22,017 nucleotides of DNA from positions 1-22,017 of the forward strand of contig CALICC010000092.1 of the NCBI GenBank assembly GCA_938049325.1, given 5' to 3'. The notes under the pieces were generated by a model that worked only from the letters and a program-made list of their open reading frames with translations, had not been told where the DNA came from and did no database searches. How positions within the stretch are numbered: position 1 is the first letter of the stretch; the number at the start of each line of letters is the position of its first letter. The DNA comes from an uncultured Ilumatobacter sp. Lineage in GTDB: Bacteria; Actinomycetota; Acidimicrobiia; Acidimicrobiales; Ilumatobacteraceae. Position numbers and translations under genes: made by a program. Of this stretch, positions 1-6,696 are shown in pieces.

Positions 1-2037
1 GTCGATCCCGACGGCGTCGGCGATCGACTGCGCCGTGCGAGCGTTGTCACCGGTGATCATCGCAACCGTGAGGCCGAGGCCGTGGAGCTGTTCGACCGTG
101 GCAGCAGCGGACGCTTTGAGCGTGTCGGCCACCGCAATGACACCGCGAACCTCGCCGTCCCAGCCGGCGAACACCGCAGTTCGACCTCGGTTCTCGAGCT
201 TCACCGCCTCGGCGTCGAGCCAGTCCGGCAACTCGAGCGACGCCTGCGCAGCCAGCTCGCGCCGACCGACCCACACCGTGGTGTCGCCGACGTCGGCACG
301 AATGCCGTGGCCGACGATGGTGTCGAACCCGGTGACTGCGTCGAGCGAACCGTGGGCGTCGCGTGCTGCGTCGGCGATCGCCTGGCCGATCGGGTGCTCG
401 CTGTCGGCCTCGACGGCACCTGCTTTCGCGAGCAGCTCGGCGTCGCTCGTTCCGTCGGCTGCGACGACGTCGGTGACCGACATCGCTCCTTCGGTGAGCG
501 TGCCGGTCTTGTCGAACACGACCGTCGTGATCCGCCGGGTGCGCTCCAGCACCTCGACGGACTTGATCAGAATGCCCAGCTGGGCGCCGCGGCCGGTACC
601 GACCATGATCGCCATCGGCGTCGCCAGGCCGAGCGCACACGGACACGCAATGATGAGCACGGCGACGGCTGCATACACACCGTCTCGAACACTGCCGCCG
701 ATGACGGTCCAGCCGAGGAAGGTGAAGAGCGCGATCGATATCACGACCGGGACGAACACTGCCGAGATCCGGTCCGCCAGGCGCTGCGCGGCCGACTTCC
801 CGGTCTGGGCGGCTTCGACGAGCTTCACGATCTGGGCGAGCGCCGTTTCGGCGCCGATCGCCGTGGCGCGAATGGTCAGCACGCCGGACGTATTCACCGT
901 CGCGCCAGCGACCTTGTCGCCGATGCGCTTGTCGACTGGCAGCGATTCGCCGGTCAGCATCGATTCATCGACGGCGCTGGAACCGTCGAGGACCTCACCG
1001 TCGATCGGCACCTTCTCCCCCGGCCGGATCTTGACGACATCGCCGACCTGGACGGTCTCGACAGGCACCATCATCTCCGACCCGTCGCGGATCACTCGTG
1101 CCTCTTTGGCTCCCAGTTCGACCAATGCACGCAGTGCCTTGCCGGCACGGCTCTTGGCTCGTGCCTCGAGGTAGCGGCCGAGCGTGATGAAGAACATGAT
1201 CACCACTGCGGCTTCGAAGTACAGCTCCATGCCGCCGGTGAACAGTTGATACACCGAGAACGTGAACGCCGCCAGGGTGCCCATCGCAATCAGAGTGTCC
1301 ATGTTCGCTGTCAGGTGGCGGGCGCGTTGGGCGGCGCCGACGAGGATCGGCCAGCCGACGTAGAACTGGACCGGGATCGCCAGGGCGAGCTGCAACCAGC
1401 GCAGCCACGTGTTCTCCATCGCGAGGTCGTGATAGAGCATCGTGGAGACCATGAACGCAGCGATCGGCGCTGCGATGATCGCCCGGCGCAGCCACAGGCC
1501 GCGCTGCTTCGCCTCGTCGGCATCGGCCTGATCGGCCCGGTCTGTGGCGCTCGACGACGAGGAATCAGGCGCTTGCGAGGAGATGTCGGTGAGGTCGTAA
1601 CCCGCTTTGCCGATGACCTCGATGAGTGCTGCCGCGTCGAGCACCGCTCCCTCGTCGGGGGTGACCGTGGCTCGACCGGTCGCATAGTTGACCTCGGCAT
1701 CAGCAACGCCAGGCTGCTTCGCGAGCACCTTCTGAATTCGTGCTGCGCACGAACCGCATGTCATGCCCTGGACATCGAACCGGCGCGCCTGCGTCGTGCT
1801 CGTGGAAGGACCATGCAGTGTGTAGCCGGTTCGCGCCACTGCTGCCTGCAAGACGGCGACGTCCACACCGTGATGGACCGAGAGACGTGCTCGACCTGTC
1901 GCATAGTTGACCTCGGCATCGGCGACGCCGGGTTGCTTGGCGAGTGTCTTCTGGACGCGGGCCGCGCACGACCCGCACGTCATGCCGTCGACGACGAGGT
2001 CGAGACTCGGCCTGCGATCGATGAGCTGTTCGGTCAT
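1..2037 (-). CDS. copA: Copper-translocating P1B-type ATPase, C-terminus cut by window edge
   Basis: ATP-driven export of Cu(I)/Ag(I) across the cytoplasmic membrane. The frame is open from the ATG at 2037 to position 1, giving 679 residues; about 140 further C-terminal residues, including the GDGxND hinge, should lie outside the window. Two N-terminal heavy-metal-associated domains carry GMTCGSC motifs (CxxC at residues 21-24 and 94-97). Further motifs: TGES actuator loop at 362-365, CPC metal-site motif in the membrane at 465-467, DKTG phosphorylation site with D509, HP motif (SEHPIG) around 546-551, and TGDN near the cut end. The CPC motif marks the Cu+/Ag+ subgroup. The start is fixed by a MerR-type promoter whose -10 box ends 6 nt before the ATG, so the mRNA is probably leaderless. 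The metal regulator lies immediately upstream. The two HMA domains share an identical 18-residue stretch, indicating recent duplication or conversion. Confidence 0.95.
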   Translation of the reverse strand, partial: MTEQLIDRRPSLDLVVDGMTCGSCAARVQKTLAKQPGVADAEVNYATGRARLSVHHGVDVAVLQAAVARTGYTLHGPSTSTTQARRFDVQGMTCGSCAARIQKVLAKQPGVADAEVNYATGRATVTPDEGAVLDAAALIEVIGKAGYDLTDISSQAPDSSSSSATDRADQADADEAKQRGLWLRRAIIAAPIAAFMVSTMLYHDLAMENTWLRWLQLALAIPVQFYVGWPILVGAAQRARHLTANMDTLIAMGTLAAFTFSVYQLFTGGMELYFEAAVVIMFFITLGRYLEARAKSRAGKALRALVELGAKEARVIRDGSEMMVPVETVQVGDVVKIRPGEKVPIDGEVLDGSSAVDESMLTGESLPVDKRIGDKVAGATVNTSGVLTIRATAIGAETALAQIVKLVEAAQTGKSAAQRLADRISAVFVPVVISIALFTFLGWTVIGGSVRDGVYAAVAVLIIACPCALGLATPMAIMVGTGRGAQLGILIKSVEVLERTRRITTVVFDKTGTLTEGAMSVTDVVAADGTSDAELLAKAGAVEADSEHPIGQAIADAARDAHGSLDAVTGFDTIVGHGIRADVGDTTVWVGRRELAAQASLELPDWLDAEAVKLENRGRTAVFAGWDGEVRGVIAVADTLKASAAATVEQLHGLGLTVAMITGDNARTAQSIADAVGID

Positions 2038-2043
2038 ACTCTC

Positions 2044-2075
2044 AACGTACGGCTTCCAGTCTGGGGCAAGGTCAA
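2044..2075 (-). promoter_or_regulatory. MerR-type copper-responsive promoter/operator of copA
   Basis: On the minus strand the -35 box TTGACC (2075-2070) and the -10 box TACGTT (2049-2044) are separated by 20 bp. Such an overlong spacer is the hallmark of promoters activated by DNA distortion by CueR/ZntR/MerR proteins. The spacer starts TTGCCC and contains CTGGAA, resembling the E. coli copA operator as I recall it. The -10 box ends 6 nt before the copA ATG, so transcription should start at or next to the A. The element lies wholly between the merR stop and the copA start. Confidence 0.85.
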
Positions 2076-2085
2076 GCGACGTCGG

Positions 2086-2514
2086 TCACTCACCAGCAGC
2101 AACGCTGCTGGACGGCGCGGTTTCCGTGATGATCTGACAGCGATTGGCGTCGGTGCAGTCGGCCGGGTCGAGTGCGCTGGCTCGCTTGAACATCGCACCG
2201 AGTGCGACTCTGGCCGCCTGGAGTTCGATGATCTTGGCGTCGAGTTCGTCGAGATGGCGGCGAAGCAGATCGGTCGTGTGCTGACAGGTTTGGCCGCCTG
2301 CATCCTTGATCTCGAGGATCGACTTGATCTCCGAAAGAGCGAGCCCGGAGGCCTGTGCCTGCTTGATGAAATCGAGCCGCTCGATCGCCGCAGGCCCATA
2401 CGTGCGGTAACCCGACGCGGTCCGCGCAGGCGCATCGAGCAACCCGATGGATTCGTAATACCGGATCGTCTTGGTGGTGACGCCACCGGTGCTGGCGAGC
2501 TGTCCGATCTGCAT
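2086..2514 (-). CDS. MerR-family heavy-metal regulator (CueR-like)
   Basis: A 142-residue regulator of the copper-export gene. The N-terminal winged helix (about residues 1-70) shows the family signature, with TIRYYESIGLL at 16-26 and SGYRTYG at 34-40. A dimerisation helix follows (about 80-110), then a C-terminal metal-binding loop. Cysteines C77, C120 and C126 match the layout of metal-sensing MerR proteins (one before the long helix, two in the C-terminal loop). The pair spacing CxxxxxC is shorter than in CueR, so exact metal preference is uncertain. It precedes copA on the same strand with 48 bp between them, filled by the copA operator. A second copy of that operator sits just upstream (2543-2574) in the opposite orientation, which probably lets the protein control its own transcription. 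The ATG at 2514 lacks a convincing Shine-Dalgarno sequence. Confidence 0.9.
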   Translation of the reverse strand: MQIGQLASTGGVTTKTIRYYESIGLLDAPARTASGYRTYGPAAIERLDFIKQAQASGLALSEIKSILEIKDAGGQTCQHTTDLLRRHLDELDAKIIELQAARVALGAMFKRASALDPADCTDANRCQIITETAPSSSVAAGE

Positions 2515-2542
2515 TCGCTCACGGTACCGAGACCGACGTCAC

Positions 2543-2574
2543 TTGACCTTGCCCTCGGCTGGAATCTCTACGTT
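2543..2574 (+). promoter_or_regulatory. Second MerR-type metal promoter/operator, pointing away from merR-copA
   Basis: TTGACC at 2543-2548 and TACGTT at 2569-2574 are spaced by 20 bp. The segment matches the copA operator at 28 of 34 positions, including TTGACCTTGCCC, CTGGAA and TACGTTGA. It lies 28 bp upstream of the merR start on the opposite strand, so the same protein should bind here and may repress its own divergent transcription. Transcription to the right would meet a strong hairpin (2612-2651) after roughly 30 nt and terminate. Confidence 0.75.
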
Positions 2575-2577
2575 GAT

Positions 2578-2652
2578 ATGCGTCGTCGTGCGCCCGACAG
2601 GGACGCTGGACAACACTGAGGGGCGCCCCAAACGGGGCGCCCTTCAGTGTTG
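2578..2652 (+). ncRNA. Candidate short metal-induced transcript
   Basis: The MerR-type promoter at 2543-2574 faces right, and the only thing between it and the hairpin at 2612-2651 is about 35 nt. A transcript beginning near 2580 would be about 70 nt long and end in the hairpin. An ATG at 2578 opens a 13-codon frame ending at 2619, but it begins only 3 nt after the -10 box, probably upstream of the transcription start, so a peptide is unlikely. Existence of the RNA is inferred only from promoter plus terminator. Confidence 0.3.
2612..2651. terminator. Strong bidirectional hairpin terminator
   Basis: Arms of 18 bp (AACACTGAGGGGCGCCCC at 2612-2629 and its complement at 2634-2651, one mismatch) enclose an AAAC loop. 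It lies 19 bp after the stop of the LVIVD-repeat gene on the minus strand and also blocks the rightward promoter at 2543-2574. No T-tract follows, which is common in actinobacteria. Confidence 0.85.
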
Positions 2653-2670
2653 GAGTCAGCGAAGTGGAGC

Positions 2671-4674
2671 TCAGCCCTGGTCGCTCGGGGCCTTGCCGTT
2701 CCTCGACGAGCCGGAACCGTACGCCTTCAAGATGTACAGTCCGCCGTTGCGGTCCGAGGCGTAGACCCACGGGGAGTTGTCCTCCTTGTAGACGCCCCAG
2801 ATGTCCTGGACGCCGGCGTTGGACTCCTCGAACTCCGCACCGCTCTCGTGGTAGCGGCCGACCTCGACCGGGTTGTACGGGTCGCTGATGTCGACCATCA
2901 GGAGGCCGTCGGAATACCAGGAGATGTATGCAATCCCCTTGTCGATGACGAGGTTGTGGCTCGAGTAGGTGAACTCAGCGCCCGCGAAGCACTCTTCGGC
3001 ACCCTCGGTGCCAGGCTCGAGAGCCGAGCATGCGGTGTCGAACGTCGAGGCGAGCACGGGGTTCTCCGGGTCGCTGTAGTCCCAGATCCGCAGCCCGGAC
3101 CAGCCGTTCCACGTCTCTCCGTAGGAATTCACAGTCCCGGCGGCAGCACCGATCGAGAGGTCGGCAGCCGACGCGACACCGGCGAGCGTCAGCCCGTCGG
3201 AGTGGCCGATGAACACGCCCGGAATGCCGACCGGGTCGCCGCCCATCAGCACGAGTGCGTCCCCGCGAGCAGCGTCGTTGAACACCACGATGCCGTCGTA
3301 GCCGGCGGTCTCGACATTGTTCGTCTTGTCCGTGAAGGCGCAAGCGCCGCGCTGGACGAGTGCGACCTCGCCCGGGCCGCCGGCCGCAGGGACTGGGTCA
3401 CCGTCGCAGGCGAGGCCCACGTACGTCGCGGGGCCGGACACGTCACCAGAGGGATGGATGGCACCGGCGATCGAGGCGAACGTACCGGCCGAGGTCTCGA
3501 GGAACGCGTCGCCGTACGGGGCGAAGTCTTCCTCTCCCTCGACGACGACGACGTCGTCTTCGGTCCAGACCGAGTGCGAGTTGACCTCGCCGTCGGTCGA
3601 CGACGGATCGAGTGCCTGTGAGACGAACTGCGGGTCGCTCGGGTCGCTGATGTCCAACAGGATCATGCCGGCGTCCCAGAAGTTGACGTACGCCTTCGTG
3701 CCGTCATCGTTGACGAACAGGTCGTGCATCACACGGTTCGCCGAAGCACCGAACCCGCTAAAGATGTACGCGTCGCCCTCCTCGATGAGGTCGAAGTTGG
3801 CGTCCCACTCCTCTACGGTCCCCTCGCTAAACGAGGTCAAACCGCGCGCAGCCAGCTCATCGGCGAAGTCGAGATCTTCGGGACCCCACGCCGAGAGCAG
3901 GACCGGCTCGGCCGGATCGCTGATGTCGTAGATTTTGAAGTTACCGAAGTCGAGTTCGGCCGACAGGCCCATGTAGTCGACGTCGTCGCGGCTCCACAGG
4001 TAGATGTTGTGGATGCCCGAGTCGACGAAGCCCAACACCTCACGGAGATACGGGTTGCCGTCATCGACCTGCAGACGGTCGAGGAACACCGGATTGGCCG
4101 GGTCGTTGACGTCGTAGATGTCGACGCCGCCGACGCCGCCAGCCCCGCACACCTCATTGGACATCACGAGGATGTCGTCACCGGCCGAGTTGGTGATCAC
4201 CTTGACATCGTTGGTCTTGGAGCCCGCAACCGTCTCGATGACGCCGACCTTGGTCGGCTTGTTCTTGTTGTGCACGTCCCACACCCAGATTCCGGACTCG
4301 TTGCCGCCCGGTCCATCCGAGCACAGCGACGAGAAGGTACCCGTATAGGCGTAGCCATTGAGGGCCCACACGTCGGTGGTCACGCCGCTCTCGAGGCGCT
4401 CACCGCGACCAGCGACAGCCAGATTCTTCTGGACCTTGGAGTACGGAGCTCCGGAAATGATGTCGAAATTGCCTTCGCCCAAAAGCGGGCCATCGTTGTC
4501 GAAGTCGTGTGCCTCGGGCCCGAGGTGGCCGTCATCGTCGACGTGGACTTCACCGGGCTCGTCGGTGACACCTCCGCTGTCGGGATGGGCCGATGTCGGC
4601 GTCGCTGAGGTCACGAGCAACGCTGCCGTGATCGCAGTCGCAGCGAGCACGCTGCGACGGTTGACTGTTCTCAT
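2671..4674 (-). CDS. Secreted LVIVD-repeat (beta-propeller) protein with inserted PA domain
   Basis: A 667-residue exported protein. The N-terminus has twin arginines (NRRSVLAA), a hydrophobic run and a cleavage-like TSA-HP site at about residue 28; this could be a Sec or Tat signal. Six blade-like repeats end in motifs such as VDIYDVNDPANP, FKIYDISDPAEP, ILLDISDPSDP, LRIWDYSDPENP and LMVDISDPYNP, typical of LVIVD-repeat propellers. Between later blades, around residues 405-505, sits a protease-associated (PA) domain (VALVQRGACAFTDK, GIPGVFIG). No catalytic protease motif is visible, so it may bind partners or polymers at the cell surface. An earlier ATG at 4686 overlaps the Shine-Dalgarno sequence GGAGAA that serves the ATG at 4674, so 4674 is preferred. 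It ends at a strong terminator. Its actual function is unknown. Confidence 0.85.
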   Translation of the reverse strand: MRTVNRRSVLAATAITAALLVTSATPTSAHPDSGGVTDEPGEVHVDDDGHLGPEAHDFDNDGPLLGEGNFDIISGAPYSKVQKNLAVAGRGERLESGVTTDVWALNGYAYTGTFSSLCSDGPGGNESGIWVWDVHNKNKPTKVGVIETVAGSKTNDVKVITNSAGDDILVMSNEVCGAGGVGGVDIYDVNDPANPVFLDRLQVDDGNPYLREVLGFVDSGIHNIYLWSRDDVDYMGLSAELDFGNFKIYDISDPAEPVLLSAWGPEDLDFADELAARGLTSFSEGTVEEWDANFDLIEEGDAYIFSGFGASANRVMHDLFVNDDGTKAYVNFWDAGMILLDISDPSDPQFVSQALDPSSTDGEVNSHSVWTEDDVVVVEGEEDFAPYGDAFLETSAGTFASIAGAIHPSGDVSGPATYVGLACDGDPVPAAGGPGEVALVQRGACAFTDKTNNVETAGYDGIVVFNDAARGDALVLMGGDPVGIPGVFIGHSDGLTLAGVASAADLSIGAAAGTVNSYGETWNGWSGLRIWDYSDPENPVLASTFDTACSALEPGTEGAEECFAGAEFTYSSHNLVIDKGIAYISWYSDGLLMVDISDPYNPVEVGRYHESGAEFEESNAGVQDIWGVYKEDNSPWVYASDRNGGLYILKAYGSGSSRNGKAPSDQG

Positions 4675-4819
4675 TGGTTTCTCCATGGGTCGCGGTCCAA
4701 GGTGCGGTCAGCGCACCAAGTGTGACGAGTGTCGCACAGATTGCAGGTCGCACCGAACAAGTCAGGAGTGGCTGTTGCGCCTCGGACCCACCTGCGCCAC
4801 GGCGCGCGAGAATTGGTGG

Positions 4820-5482
4820 ATGGTTGCGCAGGAGGATCCGACCTCGGAGAACCTCGACGTCTACGACACGAAGGCCGGCTGGTGGAACCCGGACGTCGGT
4901 GATCTCGTCGTCCCCGACGGGTGGGAGTTCTTGGCGTCCGGTGATGCGTTCGTCACGAGACGGGTGAAAGCCGCCGGCGTCTACTGGAATGCATGGAAGC
5001 CGAAGAACCGGCGAGGTGGTCATCGTCGACGCCTCGGCCTGCTCGCACCCACACCCGCAATCGACGCAGCCCGCGAAGCTGCCATCGAGACAGCCGACCA
5101 GCGTGCCAAGTCTCGCGCCGCCGGTGCCCGTCATCGAGAACGCGTCGAGGCCGACTACCAGGCCGAGCTGCGCGACACGGTTGTGCGATGGCTCGACTTC
5201 GCGCCGGAACACCACGACCTCGCGGAGCGCATCGCCGACGCGGCCGCTGCACAAGCCACCGTTGTCGGCAGTGGGCGAGTCGGTCGCACCAAAACCCTCA
5301 GCGTCGACGAACGCGCCGAGCTTGCCGCCCGCGCGTACATCCGCCACCACCACACCGGCTACCACGATCGGCTCGACAACGCGAACGTCGGTCTCGCTGA
5401 CGACATCGATGACGACGACTACCGCGAGATCAAGCGCGCTGCTCACGACGAGGTCGAAGCATTCCTCGACGACCACCGGTAA
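4820..5482 (+). CDS. DUF2293 domain-containing protein
   Basis: A 220-residue protein of unknown function. The N-terminal part (FLASGDAFVTRRVKAAG, about residues 32-48) and the C-terminal part (VVGSGRVGRTKTLSVDERA followed by ARAYIRHHHTGY, about 145-180) match what I recall of actinobacterial DUF2293 proteins. A basic stretch (KPKNRRGGHRRR) and several Arg-rich helices suggest a nucleic-acid-binding or ribosome-associated protein, but this is inference. The frame is open further upstream, but that extension lies over the promoter of the divergent secreted-protein gene. The ATG at 4820 is preceded by a possible -10 box GAGAAT (4808-4813) exactly 6 nt away, the same spacing as at copA, suggesting a leaderless message. 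A hairpin follows at 5494-5532. Confidence 0.75.
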   Translation: MVAQEDPTSENLDVYDTKAGWWNPDVGDLVVPDGWEFLASGDAFVTRRVKAAGVYWNAWKPKNRRGGHRRRLGLLAPTPAIDAAREAAIETADQRAKSRAAGARHRERVEADYQAELRDTVVRWLDFAPEHHDLAERIADAAAAQATVVGSGRVGRTKTLSVDERAELAARAYIRHHHTGYHDRLDNANVGLADDIDDDDYREIKRAAHDEVEAFLDDHR

Positions 5483-5493
5483 CACCACTCCGA

Positions 5494-5532
5494 CGGAGCC
5501 GCCTCGGTCTGATGATCTTCCGGTTGGCTCCG
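5494..5532 (+). terminator. Possible terminator of the DUF2293 gene
   Basis: A 7-bp stem (CGGAGCC at 5494-5500 with GGCTCCG at 5526-5532) lies 12 bp after the stop codon. The loop is long (25 nt) and there is no T-tract, so this is tentative. Confidence 0.35.
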
Positions 5533-5564
5533 AAGTCGTCGGGTCAAGTCGGCGGAGTTGATGC

Positions 5565-5710
5565 TTCGGCGATGGCATCATCGTGACCCGCAACAACCGC
5601 TTCTATGCCGTCTCCTACGACGGCATCGACCCAACTACGGGCTCCGCCTGCACCCAGCGCTGCACGTCGCCGCGACCACCGGAATGCGAGCGACACGAGT
5701 CCAGACCGGC
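5565..5710 (+). pseudogene. Remnant of a tyrosine-recombinase (integrase) gene
   Basis: Two short integrase-like pieces lie side by side in different frames. From 5583 the translation reads TRNNRFYAVSYDGIDPTTG, like the N-terminal arm-binding domain of actinobacterial phage/ICE integrases, which begin RFYAVIYEGIDPVTG or similar. From 5651, in another frame, it reads HPALHVAATTGMR, like the start of the catalytic core around its first catalytic Arg (LHLAAHTGMRRGE). The core-binding domain between them is missing, and the rest of the catalytic domain (R-H-R-H-Y) is absent. It looks like a deletion scar. The family match rests on these two motifs from memory. Repeats resembling an attachment region follow at 5781-5840. 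Confidence 0.5.
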
Positions 5711-5712
5711 AG

Positions 5713-5730
5713 CCGGTAGACGTCTACCGG
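5713..5730. repeat. 18-bp perfect palindrome
   Basis: CCGGTAGACGTCTACCGG is a perfect palindrome without a spacer. It lies in the integrase scar between the fragment at 5651-5710 and the repeat at 5781. It could be an operator or recombination-protein site; no gene assignment is possible. Confidence 0.6.
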
Positions 5731-5780
5731 TTCGAATTCGCAAAGCTCCAGCTCACCGGATCGCGACACCGAGGGGTCAA

Positions 5781-5840
5781 CTGCATCCGCTTCCGTCGGC
5801 ACTCGTTGGTGCCGGTCGCGTTGTACGACTGTTGTACGAA
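5781..5840 (+). repeat. Dispersed 60-bp repeat, copy A, with tandem GTTGTACG boxes
   Basis: Identical at 46 of 60 positions to 12799-12858 with no gaps. It ends with two GTTGTACG boxes starting at 5820 and 5831, exactly 11 bp apart (about one helical turn). It lies just downstream of the integrase remnant, while the other copy lies next to a split tRNA gene. This suggests an attachment-site arm or integrase promoter region from related elements. Confidence 0.65.
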
Positions 5841-5896
5841 CCCACCGGCCCTCTCGTTGCGTCGACGTTGTGAGCAAGGTCCTCTTCAGCAAGTGA

Positions 5897-5915
5897 TGGT
5901 GTATTGTTGGTGTAT
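5897..5915 (+). promoter_or_regulatory. vapB promoter/operator with direct repeats
   Basis: TGGTGTAT occurs at 5897-5904 and again at 5908-5915, 11 bp apart. A -10 box TATTGT (5902-5907) lies 6 nt before the ATG at 5914, so the message is probably leaderless. The paired repeats overlapping the promoter are a plausible autoregulatory site for the VapBC complex. No clear -35 box is seen. Confidence 0.5.
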
Positions 5916-6114
5916 GGCACGCACAAACATCGACATCGACGAAGAGCTTTGCCGGCGAGTTATGGAGCGCTACCACCTCAGCACCAAACGCGAGGCGGTG
6001 AACATGGCGCTGCGACACGTCGCAGGAGAGCCGCTCGATCTCGACGATGCCCGAGCGATGCGCGGAACCGGCTGGGACGGCGACCTCGATGAGATGCGCA
6101 CGAGCAGAGCGTGA
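5914..6114 (+). CDS. vapB: VapB-type antitoxin
   Basis: A 66-residue antitoxin predicted to bind and neutralise the PIN-domain toxin encoded directly downstream and to repress the operon. The N-terminus (ARTNIDIDEELCRRVM) and the following helices (STKREAVNMALRHVAG) fit a ribbon-helix-helix DNA-binding domain of the VapB type. The C-terminal tail RGTGWDGDLDEMR is the usual toxin-binding motif of this subfamily. The start at 5914 is supported by the -10 box 6 nt upstream. The stop overlaps the toxin GTG start in the sequence GTGA, so the two are translationally coupled. Confidence 0.88.
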   Translation: MARTNIDIDEELCRRVMERYHLSTKREAVNMALRHVAGEPLDLDDARAMRGTGWDGDLDEMRTSRA

Positions 6115-6509
6115 TCCTCGTCGACACCTCCGCGTGGATCGAGTTCTTGCGCGACACAGGCTCAAATGTCTGTATGGCGGTTGACCGGTTGCTCGACGCA
6201 GACCTTGCGATCTGTGACGCCGTGTCAATGGAGGTGCTCGCTGGCGCTCGCAGCGAGCGGCACCTGATCCAACTACGCGGATTGCTGGCCCGGACCACGA
6301 CGCTGCCAACGACTCCCGCCGACTACGACGCCGCCGCCGCGATGTATCGCTCGTGCCGGGCCAGCGGCGAAACCGTCCGCAAGCTCATCGACTGCCTGAT
6401 CGGTGCAGTCGCGGTTCGCACGGGCACGGAGGTCCTCCACGCAGACGCCGACTTCTCGGTACTCGCACGACACACCGAGTTGCGGCTTCACCCAGATTCC
6501 CTCGGCTGA
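6111..6509 (+). CDS. vapC: VapC-type PIN-domain ribonuclease toxin
   Basis: A 132-residue PIN-domain endoribonuclease, the toxin of a type II toxin-antitoxin pair; family members cleave tRNA or rRNA. The acidic active-site residues are all present: D5 in ILVDTSAWIEF, E41 in SMEVLAG, D94 in IDCLIGAVA, and D112/D114 in HADADF. Length is normal for the family. Translation starts at GTG 6111, overlapping the antitoxin stop. The pair sits directly beside an integrase scar, which fits carriage by a mobile element. It is convergent with the large sensor gene ending at 6697. Confidence 0.9.
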   Translation: MILVDTSAWIEFLRDTGSNVCMAVDRLLDADLAICDAVSMEVLAGARSERHLIQLRGLLARTTTLPTTPADYDAAAAMYRSCRASGETVRKLIDCLIGAVAVRTGTEVLHADADFSVLARHTELRLHPDSLG

Positions 6510-6696
6510 CAGCGGAACGGGAGGGGCGCCACGATGGGTGCGTCGAGCTGCACCTGTGCTGGTCAGCCCACCTCTCGACCCATTGGCAACTGTCCGCCGT
6601 CTGCGGTCGTCGGCAAATGTGAGAGCTCGTCGCGTTGTCAATCTGTTGTTGAGTTCTCGGCGGTCGGGTAACCGGGCCACGAGTCGTTTCGTTCTT
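6510..6696. other. Convergent intergenic region without recognised features
   Basis: It lies between the ends of vapC and the large sensor-regulator gene. I found no clear hairpin or RNA gene, although both transcripts should terminate here. Confidence 0.4.

Noticed and set aside
82..2619. Very long plus-strand open frame (845 codons) opposite copA and the regulator
   Set aside because: The minus strand encodes textbook CopA and MerR motifs over the same bases; the plus frame is a high-GC shadow with no recognisable motif.
2578..2619. Leaderless 13-residue peptide downstream of the second metal operator
   Set aside because: The ATG is only 3 nt after the -10 box, so transcription would likely begin after it; kept only as a possible part of a short RNA.
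6625..6660. Promoter-like TTGACA on the minus strand near 6639 and a GTTGAGTTCTC element
   Set aside because: No acceptable -10 box at the right distance and no gene downstream on that strand other than antisense to vapC.
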